Shown here: positions 10,740 through 21,021 of the stretch, in pieces
How the letters are laid out: every line of letters begins with the position of its first letter
Numbering within the stretch: position 1 is the first letter of the stretch
Source: Crotalaria pallida
Taxonomy: Eukaryota; Streptophyta; Magnoliopsida; Fabales; Fabaceae
Assembly (NCBI GenBank): GCA_037953625.1
Contig: CM075656.1
Location: forward strand, 77,953,001 to 78,017,000
Reading direction: 5' to 3'
DNA length: 64,000 nt
The notes under the pieces: model-generated
The model's input: the letters and a program-made list of their open reading frames with translations, nothing else
The model's database searches: none
Told to the model about the DNA's origin: nothing
Made by a program: the position numbers and the translations under genes

Positions 10740-13592
10740 TCAGATCAGTTGAGCCGTTCTGACCGTGATGCGGTGGCTGTGGAAATATTGGCGCAATCGC
10801 CTGGCAGTTATTACTAAGCATAAGGCTAATTTCTCCACTTTTTGATATCTGATTTCTGGTCCCTGGAGAGCTCGACTCACAAAATAAATCGGAGACTCTT
10901 TACCTGATTCCTCACGGACCAAAACCGAACTAACCACAGAATCTCCAACCGACAAATAAAGGAAAAGAGTTTCGCCATGGCTCGGACTAGACAGAATGGG
11001 AGGCGATGCCAAATAATGTTTAAGGTCAGTAAAGGCCTTTTCACATTCTTCATCCCATTCAAACATCTTCTCCTTCTCTTTCCTCAGCAGCTTGTACCAT
11101 GGAAGGGCCTTTCTAGTTGACTGAGACAGAAACCTTGAAAGAGCTGCGACCCGACCTGTTAGCTGCTGAACCCCTTTGATGTTCGAGGGACTTTTCATCT
11201 CCAAAATGGCTCTGCACTTGTCCGGATTTGCCTCTATTCCACGCTCTGTAAGCATAAACCCGAGGAATGATCCTGCCGGAACTCCGAATGTGCATTTTTC
11301 CGGGTTCAGCCTCATATCAAACTGTCTCACCCTTCCTAAGATTTCTTTCAAGTCTTTTGCATGATCTTCCTCTTTTAAACTTTTCGCAATCATATCGTCT
11401 ATATAAACGTCCATTCTCGGCCCAATCAGAGGACCAAAAACCTTGTTCATCATGCGCTGGTAAGTTGCCCCAGCGTTTTTCAATCCGAACGGCATAACAT
11501 TATAGCAATAAGTAGCGTTTTCTGTGATAAACGAGGTTTTTACCTGGTCCGGGGGATACATTGGGATCTGATTGTATCCCGAGTAAGCATCCATAAAGGA
11601 CAACCTTTGATAGCCAGCCGAACTATCCACCAATTTATTGATGCATGGTAGTGGGTACTGATCCTTCGGGCATACCTTGTTCAGATCTGTGTAGTCCACG
11701 CACATCCTCCATTTCCCGTTGGACTTCTTGACTAGCACAGGATTGGCCAACCAATCAGTGTATACCACCTCTCTAATAAATCCAGCTTCCAAAAGCTCAG
11801 CTACCTTCTCATCAGTCGCTTGCGCTTTCTCGGTTCCGACCCTTCTCTTCTTCTGACATACTGGCTTGGCGCCAGGATATACACTCAACTTGTGGCAGAT
11901 GAAGTTAGGATCGATTCCCGGCATGTCTGCCGAGGTCCATGCAAACAAATCCTTGTTTTCAATTAGAAGTTCAGTAAGCTCTTTTTCTAGCTTCTCCGAC
12001 AGGCCAACCCCGATCTTGATGCAGTGAGATGGCTCGGGACCGAGGATTACTTTTTTAAAGTCCCCTTGCGGAGTTGGTCGGGTTTCATCCTCTTCTCTGA
12101 CGTCAAGATCGGCCAAGTTGACGCTTCCTTTGTTCAATGGTTCCTTCATAATTTTCTCATCATCTAGTTTCAGCTTTGCCAAACTGATGTTATAGCATTT
12201 TCGGGCCAACTCCTGATCAGACCGTACTGTTACTACCTTGTCATCCGACCCCGGAAACTTCATGGCCAAATGTACTGTCGAAACGACGGCACCGAAAGAT
12301 TGGAGTGCTGTTCTTCCGAAGATAGCGTTATAGGCCGAGGGAGCCTGGACAACGAGCCACTTTACCATTTCGGTTCGGGCAGAAGGTGGTTCACCCATTG
12401 TCACTGGGAGGTGGATATGGCCTAATGGAACGATCGAGTGTCCCGTGAAGCCAATCAAGCTTCCCTCGAATGGAGTAAGATCCGACCTTTTTAACTTCAA
12501 TTTCTCGAACAGATCAAGGAACATGATGTCCGCCGAACTCCCTTGATCGACGAGAATTCTTCTTACTACATAGTTGCCAATCCGAGCTGTGACGACCATT
12601 GGATCATTATGGTCTTGCAGGATGTCTTCAAAGTCTTCATCACTAAAACTGATTACAACATTCTTCTTTCTCGGTTTCTGAATCGGTCGGCTTGCCACCG
12701 AAAGAACTTGCCCCACGTACTTCTTGCGGTCACACTTATTTTCCCCACCACCAGCAAATCCTCCAGCAATAGTACCGATAAGGAAGTCATTTGCTTTCTC
12801 GGATGGTTGTATTGGGGCTCCGCTTGCAGGTGGTGAAGGACTTTTATTCCTCTTCTGCTCGGTTTTGGGAGGCGAGGGGCTCTTCCTTCTAGAACGCTTG
12901 CGCAAGGCTTCCCCGATGTAATGTTGAAGCTTGCCATCCCTTACCATCTCTTCAATTAGATCTTTCAGTTGGATACATTGGTCGGTGGTATGCCCCCATC
13001 CACCATGGTGATCGCAATACTTCGATTTATCCTTTTGGGCCGCCTTTCTTAAGGCTGGTGGCCGAGTGATGTTGCGCATTTCAGTATGCATGGTCTCACG
13101 AAGGATTTGACTCCTCGGGACCGTTAATTGAGTGTATTCCTCGTACCTGCCTTTGGGAGGCAGTTTATCACCTCTTTCTTGTTCCCTCTTGTCTTTCCTT
13201 CCTCTTTCCCGAAAACGATCATTCTGACGAGCCTCGTTTTGGCGAGGCTGTTGCTCCTGTCGTCCTTCGGTACCCCTTGCCGCAGTGCTTATCCTTTGGA
13301 ACTCCTCTAGATTGACATATTTCCTGGATCTTTCTCTAAGTTCTGCCATGTTATGAGGTGGTTCCCCGATCAAACAATCTTTGAAATCTCCGTCCAACAA
13401 TCCTTGAGTGAGTAGGAGAATGGATACCCCCGACTGTAAACCAGATATGCCACTGGCCTCTTGCTGATACCGAGCCAGGTAGTCGCGTAGAGACTCGCCA
13501 GGTCTTTGTGCGACTCCAGCTAAAGAATGATCCGATTTGGGCTGTGACGTGCTCGCTGTATATCGATTGAGGAAAACCCTCCGAAGCTCGGC
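10740..13592 (-). pseudogene. Tat-type gag C-terminus, protease and reverse transcriptase segment
   Basis: In frame with gag but after the stop at 13593. It starts with the rest of the gag domain, then a Cys/His knuckle-like motif (CDHHGGWGHTTDQC, near 13000). An aspartic protease follows (VDQGSSADIMF, near 12540; the usual Asp-x-Gly-Ser is DQGS here). Reverse transcriptase comes next (KVAELLEAGFI, WRMCVDYTDLNK, MPFGLKNAGATYQRMM) with the catalytic YIDDM near 11390, all intact. This piece alone is about 950 codons. It ends at a TGA (10740-10742), just at the start of the RNase H connection region. Confidence 0.92.
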
Positions 13593-14576
13593 CTAGGAAC
13601 TGATGGAATTTGCCGGTAGGGAGTTGAACCATCTCAGCGGCGCCGGGCCTAGCGTCATTGAGAAAGCTCGGCATTTCATTTCATCTTCTCCTCCATAAAA
13701 CATCATAGAAGACTCATAAGATGCAATGTGGTCCATCGGATCAGTCGTCCCATTATAGCGAGAGACGTTCTGATGGCCCATGAAAGCTTGTGGAGTCCGA
13801 AATGCCATGATTGCGGCTGTGAACGAGTGCCCCAGATGCGGTTCAACAGCAGCAGGTTCAGCAACCTCATTCGAAGTAAGGGGTGGAGGCAAGGGAAGGT
13901 TACTTGGGTTGCCAAGAGCCATGCGAGTGCCTTGCTCGGAAAGCCTAGCCATGCTTTGCTGCTGTAAAGTAGCGATAGCTTGGTTTTGCTTTTCGATTAA
14001 TGAAGTTTGAGTCCTCAGAATTTCCATAATTGACTCTTCTCTTCTCCTGGCAGAAGAGGTCGTCATGTAAGATCTTCCCTGAGACTCGGAACGTCCACCG
14101 CCCTGAAGTGTTCCGAAGCGTCCTCTAGTAAATTGTGGTACTCCCCTAAACAAGGGTATTTCTCTATCAGACCGCTCGGTTCGGGAGTTTTCTCGAACAT
14201 GACGTTCAGCTCGTCGCTCCTCCCGAGTTCGGGATCCAGCAGGGGCTCTTCTAGACTGGTGTGGTCCAGAATCCGCAGTGTCACGCCATTTCGACACATG
14301 GCCATCAGAAACACGACGTGGTTGAGATCGTCGTTCATGGCCCTCCACAGCCGGAACGACGGCGACTTGCGGTTGGACCTGAGGAACAGCCGGATCAGCA
14401 GGGTGGACAACTGGAGGAACTTGGGGGTTCTCAACCTGATTACCCTCAGGGGGAGCAAGTCTGTCCCTAACATTCCTGCCAGCAGCATTCCTAGGTCCGG
14501 CGTTCTTTGGTGGTCTTCCTCTAAGACGACGACGGAGATCACCTCCTCCTTGGTTGTCATCGTTGTTGTTTGCCAT
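13593..14576 (-). pseudogene. Tat-type gag, cut short by a TAG
   Basis: The start of the polyprotein, ATG at 14576, about 1.9 kb of gag-type sequence in total when read past the stop. The N-terminus is Arg/Pro-rich (GGDLRRRLRGRPPKN; many RTEERRAERH-type repeats). The conserved gag domain (NVSRYNGTTDPMDHIASYE, CRAFSMTLGPAPLRWFNSLP) begins near 13800 and is interrupted by TAG at 13593-13595, just before AELRRVFLNRY. Gag would form the virus-like particle. The complete frame from 14576 to 8880 is one reading frame of about 1,899 codons with four stops, so gag and pol are fused as is usual in this group. Confidence 0.92.
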
Positions 14577-14613
14577 TTCCTGCAGTGAGCGGTGGGAATA
14601 CTGGTTATTCAGG
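14577..14613 (-). other. 5' leader of the Tat-type element
   Basis: Short non-coding leader between the primer site and the gag ATG (14576), only about 37 bp. Confidence 0.7.
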
Positions 14614-14631
14614 TTCCCACAGACGGCGCCA
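14614..14631 (-). promoter_or_regulatory. primer binding site of the Tat-type element
   Basis: On the minus strand, one base after the 5' LTR, it reads TGGCGCCGTCTGTGGGAA. TGGCGCC followed by GT matches the 3' end of several plant tRNAs, including tRNA-Asp type; the exact tRNA is not certain from this alone. Confidence 0.8.
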
Positions 14632-14632
14632 A

Positions 14633-15268
14633 TGTAGTGTCCTTGAACACTATATGTCCTTAACCCTCTGAGCCCTCAAGATTATGGTAATCAGGAGTTC
14701 AAGAGAAGGTCAAGTATCTATGTATGACCTTATGGTTTTTCTGCAGTTCCAGTTGGGAAAAGCAGGGTTTCCCCAGTCAACAAGTGTGTGCAGAGTGTCA
14801 ACTTAGGGATGAGAGTACGTACCTGAAACCCTAGCTGTTGTGAGCTATTTATAGGGTTTGGAGGAAGTTGAAGTGGGCCGTATGGGCCTCGTATCAAGGT
14901 GAGCTGAACCGGGATTCTGTGAGGAAATATAGGAGATTTATTCCCTTAGAATCCGGATAGGATCAGCTCACGATCCCATGTAGAGGCTGTTGCGAGATTC
15001 TAGGAGAAACATGCGGAAGAGATAGGAAGCCTTGGTGAGACTGAGTCAACCTACCAGCCGACGTTATGTCTCGGTTCTAGAATCCCGAGCCGATGGAGTG
15101 AAGACCGTTGTTGAGGCTCGGTCCCATCAAGTCCGAGCCTGGTCTTTTCGTATGCTCGGAATGAACGTGTCCGAGCGTGAGACGTTTGTGTTAAGTAAAC
15201 CGAGGGAAAGGTCCTTAGAAAATCCTTTATATAGGACTGTAGTTTTTATACGGTCCGCAGGCCCTACA
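14633..15268 (-). repeat. 5' LTR of the Tat-type element
   Basis: 636 bp, same ends as the left copy (TGTAG...CTACA). It is upstream of gag in the element's orientation, so it is the promoter-bearing copy. Seven substitutions against the left LTR were counted by eye, and no indels. Confidence 0.97.
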
Positions 15269-15489
15269 AAAATATCCCTAACAGTGTTAACATTTCCGGT
15301 TTTATGAAGCCGGAAAAGCCTTTTCGGTTTTGCTGAACCGGAATCAATTTAAACACTATTCCAGTTTTGCTAAACCGAAAATTGTATTCTGATTTTGTAG
15401 TACCGGAAATATACAAAACCGAAAATTTGATATGACTTTGTAGTACCGGAAATATTTCCGGTATAGATTTCTGATGCTACTGAACCGGA

Positions 15490-15757
15490 AATATAGATTC
15501 CCATTCAAGCCTAAAGTTTCGAACTTTGAGACAGCGAAAACGCGATTACTACGAGAACTCTTTCTAGACCTAGATGCCTTGAGATTCGTAAAATGAATAA
15601 CAACACTGTCAGCAAATAGAATGAAAGGCAGGGAAACAGTGTTATTCAAAACCCTGCATTTAAAGGTGTGGGTTCTCGTGGTATCTTTGTGGAAGTTGTG
15701 AAATGAGCAAAACTGTTCGTGGGGTGTTACCAAATCCATTGCTGCTTCTACCAACAA
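15490..15757 (-). pseudogene. possible captured gene fragment in the core of element A
   Basis: Inside the single-copy core, the minus strand is open from an ATG at about 15739. It reads MDLVTPHEQFCSFHNFHKDT, then TFKCRVLNNTVSLPF, LKASRSRKSSRSNRVF and AVSKFETLGLNG, running out in the hairpin-motif arm near 15490. It has a more even base composition than its surroundings and looks like the first exon of a host gene, perhaps with an N-terminal targeting region. I do not recognise the gene. A non-coding core with a chance open frame is also possible. Confidence 0.35.
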
Positions 15758-16254
15758 AGTAACAACAATGACTATTCACTGCTTAAACCCTGGTGAAGTG
15801 GAAATGAATGAATAAGAAGAGATTTTATTAACCAATATAAGGTGAGGGGTTCAAAGAAGAAAGTTAGAAAGTGTGGTGGGTGAATCTTTCCGGTTCAGTA
15901 GTACCGGAAATATACTACAAAGTCATGTCAAATTTCTGGTTATGTAGTATCGGAAATATAGATTTTCGGTACTACAAAGTCAGAATAAAATTTCCGGTTC
16001 AGCAAAATCGAAATAGTGTTTAAATTGATTCCGGTTCAGCAAAACCGAAAAGGTTTTTCCGGCTTCATACAGTCGAAATTGTTAACACTGTTAGGGGCAT
16101 TTTGGTTCATGGAAATTTGAAATGGGGGCCAAAAAATCAGTCATGGGGGCCAAAAACAATTTCCCAATAAAAAAAGAGTTTTGAATTATGGCCCCCATGG
16201 TCGAGATTATAGCCCCCATTTTTCTTTTTCGTGGACAAAATTGTCCTTTGCATT

Positions 16255-16400
16255 GTTAAAATTTCCGTCTTCACTAAACCGGAAAAATTCCGTTTTCACT
16301 AAACCGAAAAATTTCCGTATTCCCTAAACCGAAAACATTCCGTTTTCACTAAATTGGAAAATTTCCGTCTTCCCTAAACAGGAAAATTTCCGTTTGGGGC
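16255..16400. repeat. tandem array of a CCGTTTTCACTAAACCGGAA-like unit
   Basis: Six or so copies of a unit of about 25 bp, TTTCCGT(T/C)TTC(A/C)CTAAACCGGAAAA. Each unit holds an inverted pair (TTCCG...CGGAA) able to form a small hairpin. It lies just inside the left end of element B. Confidence 0.85.
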
Positions 16401-16433
16401 GAGTATGTGGTGGGAGCCCATAGTCATCTCATT

Positions 16434-17255
16434 CTAGGCAAATTCTAATGTACTCCTACCTAAGTTTTTCTTAAAATGCTCCTACCTGTTTTTTTATTTT
16501 TTTATTTTAAATGTAGTAAATTAAAAATATCCTATGTATTTTCCTTTTCACAAATATATATTTTTTTGTTATTTGGATTTAAAATTTTTTTTATTCTGTG
16601 CTCTCTGACAAAGGTTAATTTTTTTTTCACATCTAGTCAATTCAGAAATATTCTATGTGTATGCTTTTTCACTGATATGCACTAGTTTTTATGATTTGGA
16701 TTAAACTTTTTTTTTTTACTCTCTGAGCTGAAAAAACTAGAGTAAAAACTGTGTTCATAATTTACATATTTTAATAAATCTGTATACGAATCTGTGTAAC
16801 AAAATATTCCGAGTAAACTTTGTTAAAAAAATTTAGAAAAAAAAAAGAAAAAAGTGGTCACAGCACTAAAATGCTCCACTTTTGCCTAACATCAAGCGTG
16901 GGCCATTTACTAGCTACAGGTAATCATGTTGCTCCAAATTGATGTGTTTTCCGTATCATTCCAGACGGAAGTTTTCCGTCTCTATAATCACATAATTTTT
17001 TCGGTTTAGTGCATATCAGTAAAAAAAGAATACACATAGAATATTTTTTAATTGACTATATCTGGAAAAAAAAATTAGCCTTTGCCAGAGAGCATAGAAT
17101 AAAAAAAAAATTAAATCCGAATAACAAAAAAATATATATTTTTGAAAAGAAAAATACATAGGACTTTTTTAATTGATTACATTCAAAATGAAAAAAAAAA
17201 CAGGTAGGAGCATTTTAAAAAAACTTAGGTAGGAGTACATTAGAATTTGCCTATG
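16434..17255. mobile_element. element C: long inverted-repeat element nested in B
   Basis: The left arm (TAGGCAAATTCTAATGTACT, CCTACCTAAGTTTTT, AAAATGCTCCTACCTG; about 16434-16690) is the inverted match of the right arm (about 16990-17255). Arms are about 255 bp with scattered mismatches and small A/T-run indels, and the spacer is about 300 bp. The family is unknown and no target duplication is evident. It could be a nested insertion or simply the inner part of B. Confidence 0.65.
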
Positions 17256-17512
17256 AGAGGTCATATGAAGAAACTGCTGGGATATAAAATATATATATAT
17301 ATATATATATAAAAAAAAAAAAGAAACTGCTGCAAAGAGAACTCATCCATTTCAGTCCAAACGGAAATTTTCCGGTTTAGGGAAAACGGAATTTTTCCGG
17401 TTTAGTGAAAACGGAAATTTTAACAATGCAAATGGCAATTTTGTCCACGAAAAAGAAAAATGGGGGCTATAATCTCGATCATGGGGGCCATAATTCAAAA
17501 CTCATAAAAAAA

Positions 17513-18068
17513 AGAATTAGAAAGATTGGACATAGAAAACCTATACCAAAAACCCAACCCAATTCTATGTCCAAAAACCCAACCCAACCCAAGTTTGGCT
17601 AAGGCCCATTTACTTCACACGGCCTATACCAAAAAGGCAAAAACCCAACCCAATCCTCATCTTAAATTGTAAGCTGCGTGGGACCCGGCGAGCAAAAACA
17701 ACGTTGTTTCATTTATAATTGAAGGGACCAATTTGCAAGGTTACAAACAATTAGTACCTTGGAATAATTTTGCCATCTCATGCATTCAACGCAAGCAAAT
17801 TTTTCATGCATTGTTCACCAAAAAAAAATTTTCATGCATTAAAAATAGACCCATTTTTTTTGGTTAACAAAATAGACCCATTTAAAAGTACCACATTATT
17901 ATTAAGCTTGTTATATTTTACTCTAGTCGAGACTTCATAGTTTAAAAACCTCATGACTTCGTGTTTTCAGCAAAAGTCATCCGGAAAATTTTATTTTAAT
18001 CTTGTGAAGAAAAAAAATTACGTATCGTCATTTTCACTACTAAGAACTTACATGGTGTCCAGCTTATA
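17513..18068. other. no gene seen
   Basis: Contains a run of AACCCAACCCAA repeats (about 17550-17660) and a 14-bp perfect palindrome AAACAACGTTGTTT near 17695-17708. No gene. Confidence 0.5.
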
Positions 18069-18146
18069 TATTCTTCCTCCGGTCCGTATTATAAGTATCA
18101 TCTTTCTTAAAAAGGGTACTTATAATATGAACCGAAAGGAGTATAT
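18069..18146. mobile_element. very short palindromic MITE, about 78 bp
   Basis: The left end TTCCTCCGGTCCGTATTATA and the inverted right end TATAATATGAACCGAAAGGA face each other with only a short middle. This fits a Stowaway-like element reduced to its terminal repeats. Confidence 0.5.
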
Positions 18147-18272
18147 TTTTAAATTGGTTGATACTATTTAAAAAAGTTCTGCGATGAAGCAGTTTCTATC
18201 TTTTTTCAATGAACCAGAAAGTCATTTGCATTTTCAACGTTTTCATGTTTACTTTATATTTATGGTCAATAA

Positions 18273-19189
18273 GAGCATCTCCATCGGCTCAAAACAATCG
18301 TTCGTTCGTCACCTTACGAACGTTCACCGTTCTCTGCCGCTGGAGAGAGATATGGTTCGTTCGTTTTTCACAATCGTGCACTGTTTCACAACGAGTTCGC
18401 GAAGTTGAGCAGTTATTTTAATCGACAAAAATGGAAAGGAGGGAGAAGGAAACAGAAACAAAGAACAAACCAATAACAACATACAATCCAAAACCAAGAA
18501 CAAAAGAGAGAAATCAACAAATTCAATTAATTCTTACAATAAACCCCAAATTAAAATATTAAAAAAAACCCAAATCAAATTATAACAAGAAAGGGACGGA
18601 AGAGAGAGTGAAGGAGAAGAAAAAGAAAGAAGGACGGAGAAGAAGAAGAAATGGACAGATAGGAAAAAGAAGTGAAGAACACATATGAGAAAAGTAGAGA
18701 GATGAAAGAACAGAGAACAAGAAAGAAAGAAGAGAAACGAAGAAAGAACATAGTAGAAGAAGAAGGCCAGGGACAATACTCACTCTTGGCACATAAACAC
18801 AAGTGACGAGAAAGAGAGAAGAAATGAATTGGGTTTAATTTTAAGGTAATTTTATATAATTTTTATTGTATTTTTAAGGTAATTTTATATAATTTTGTAA
18901 TATTTTGAGTAAATATGTGTTAAAAAAATTTAAAATGTAGTTAGTTTTTTTTTTCCGTAAAAAAATATGGTTAGTTGATGGTGGTTATATTTATCATAAA
19001 ATATTAGGAGGGTAGAGTAGGTAGTGGGACCTATTTATGAACGGAAAGCAGGTTTACGAGTGGAGTGAAAATGTGATTGAAGTTCTTAAAGGTTCTTAAA
19101 CTCTTAAAGTATGAAAATATGTGATGAATAATAAAATAATATGTGAGATCCATTTAAAAACGAAAAATCCGTTTAATGTGGAGGTGCTC
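18273..19189. mobile_element. Harbinger/Tourist-type non-autonomous element, 917 bp
   Basis: The ends GAGCATCTCCA and TGGAGGTGCTC are inverted repeats with one mismatch, flanked by a TAA duplication (18270-18272 and 19190-19192). The 3-bp TWA duplication and GAGCATCTCCA-like ends fit the PIF/Harbinger superfamily. Internally there is a strongly purine-rich stretch (about 18430-18810, mostly A and G on the plus strand). It gives false long open frames of Phe/Leu/Ser on the minus strand. No transposase is encoded. Confidence 0.75.
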
Positions 19190-19192
19190 TAA

Positions 19193-20853
19193 CATACTCC
19201 TAGTAGATATCATGTACTTTATTATAATTATAATAAGGTAAATACTAACAACTGATTTAAGAATATTTTTTCAGAATTTAAATGAAATAAAATATATTAA
19301 AAAAATATTTTTTTTACATTTTTTGAAAAAAAAAATTAAACGTGAACTTCTAATTATTTTTTGGATGAAGATCCTTATTATAAAGATATGGATAATAGAT
19401 ATAGCAATGGACGGTAAAGATCAGAGAATACGCGGTTGAGTTGTGTTATTGATTAACTTAGTCTCCACGGCAAATGCTAACGACCGGAAGCTATAAAATT
19501 AATCTAGCATTACTAGTTGCTATCACAAAGACTTTCTGCTAAACTTCAATCCAATTTCTATGAAAAAGCAGAAGCAAGTAAATTAAACAAACCACATGTT
19601 AATTATTATAATAACATCTCCAATTATTCATATCCAAGGCAAACGCTCTCCTGGCTCGTGAACTCCAAACTCCATGGCAAACTAAACCTAACATAATACT
19701 AAAGTACCTTAAGTATTTAACTAAGTTTTATCTTAGAAAAATTAGTTGTTTGTCATATATATTTTCCCTTTGTACATCGGAAAATAAAAGAGACGAAAAG
19801 AATAATACCGGGCAAAAACGCTAAGCTACAAAATAACTTGTTAAGTACTCCATCATATATATAATTATATTATACTCTAATTTTAAAATCTTATACCTGA
19901 ACTAATTTTATTACAATAACAAACTCATATTCATATTATATATTATGTCATGTGAATGTTATTAACTAAGTACATGGCTTAATCTCTTCATTTCAAGTTG
20001 TCTAAGAATGCCATTTCCGCCCGTGCTATGTCATATTATCATCATACTCATATGAAGAGAAAGTATAAACATGGTTGCAGACTTTTTAGCTTTTTATTCT
20101 TTTATTATGAGAGATACATGTTGAGTTGAGGTCTTGAGGAAATGCCTAGTGAAATAATTCCTCTCCTTAGTTATGATGTAATTAAACCTATTTTCTAATT
20201 ACTAATATATCTCAATGTTTAACGCCTAAAAAAAGTACGTGGCTTAATTAATTATTAGCGTTTCCTTTTATTTTCTTGTTTAAACTGTTTATGTTTTTTA
20301 AATTTTTGGGATAAGAAAATTTTTTTAACTGTTGTTGTTGTTTTAAATTACACAGGAGTTACTATTACAAAAAATAAGTTACATAAGTTACTATTGCACA
20401 TAAATGAAAATTAACTACATAATAATGCACTTAATTTTTTTTAATATTCTTAAAATATATATATATATATATGCACGCATCTCAAAAAAGACCTGGATGT
20501 GTAACTTGTAGGCGGAATTTGATATTCGAGGCTTATTTATTTTTATATATTTCTTGATGTCTTATTTTAAAATGTGACTTGTACATATTTGTTAGAAATT
20601 AAGACAAATGGGTTTATAAATCCCAAATTTTGGATAATAGTTTTACATTCCTCCTCATTTCATTTCATATTAGAAATATGCTCAAAATTAACCATCAACT
20701 CTATTTTCTCAATAAATTAAACAACAATATTATACTACACGAAAGTTTATAAATACAAACACGCGCTATTGTTGGAAGTGGAACTTTGTCCCAGCCTTCG
20801 ATTATCATCATTCCAAAACCTTATGATAATGTCCTTCTTATCTTGGACCCCTT
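19193..20853. other. no gene seen
   Basis: AT-rich intergenic DNA upstream of the DUF761 gene, with a short (TA)n run near 20456-20471. No transposon termini could be defined. Confidence 0.55.
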
Positions 20854-20861
20854 TATATATA
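20854..20861 (+). promoter_or_regulatory. TATA box of the DUF761 gene
   Basis: TATATATA in the context CCCCTTTATATATACCCC, about 160 bp before the ATG, followed by a pyrimidine-rich leader with TCACTTACTCTCTC. This is a standard strong plant TATA arrangement. Confidence 0.65.
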
Positions 20862-21021
20862 CCCCCCACCCCTCTTCCATTGCATACATACCAACATAGA
20901 TTCCAATTCAATTTCTCTTTCTCACTTACTCTCTCTAGACAAAGAAAACAACCAAAATTAAAACACATATTTACTCATTAGTCGTTACTCATAATTAAGC
21001 ACTCCATCATCAACTCAAGCA

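Larger units (their letters stand above)
4514..15273 (-). mobile_element. Tat-type Ty3/gypsy LTR retrotransposon (with duplication)
   Basis: A complete element transcribed on the minus strand. The LTRs are 4519-5154 and 14633-15268, flanked by the direct 5-bp duplication AAAAT (4514-4518 and 15269-15273). The order in its sense direction is 5' LTR (right), primer site, gag, protease, reverse transcriptase, RNase H, integrase, a convergent antisense gene, polypurine tract, 3' LTR (left). A long extra gene in antisense between integrase and the 3' LTR is a known trait of the plant Tat lineage. By eye the two LTRs differ at 7 of 636 positions, so insertion is recent. The polyprotein frame nevertheless has four in-frame stops and is not autonomous. 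Confidence 0.95.
4454..16165. mobile_element. element A: Mutator-like inverted-repeat element, split by an LTR retrotransposon
   Basis: With the LTR element (4519-15268) and one copy of its duplication removed, the two flanks join into one element of about 960 bp. The left arm (4457-4518, then 15269 to about 15500) matches the reverse complement of the right arm (about 15890-16159): TTTTTGGCCCCCATGACTGA, then a second GGCCCCCATTTCAAATTTCC, then CCTAACAGTGTTAAC. Each arm then carries several copies of short paired motifs of the type TTCCGG...ACCGGAAA. The core (about 15500-15890) is single-copy and holds a short open frame (see 15490-15757). The GGCCCCCAT ends match elements B and D. The outermost bases and target duplication are obscured by A-runs on both sides. 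Confidence 0.65.
16176..17503. mobile_element. element B: Mutator-like inverted-repeat element
   Basis: The left end GAGTTTTGAATTATGGCCCC and the inverted right end (...ATTCAAAACTC) match over about 90 bp with four or so differences. They include GGCCCCCATG, AGCCCCCATTTTT and TGGACAAAATTG. The element is flanked by the direct 9-bp ATAAAAAAA (16167-16175 and 17504-17512), the duplication length of the Mutator superfamily, though it is low-complexity. Inside the left arm is a tandem array (16255-16400), matched by two inverted copies near 17342-17415. The central part is another inverted-repeat element (C). No transposase is present. Confidence 0.75.

Noticed and set aside
18534..18802. Overlapping minus-strand open frames rich in Phe, Leu and Ser
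   Set aside because: They are a result of the purine-rich stretch of the Harbinger-type element; low complexity in all frames.
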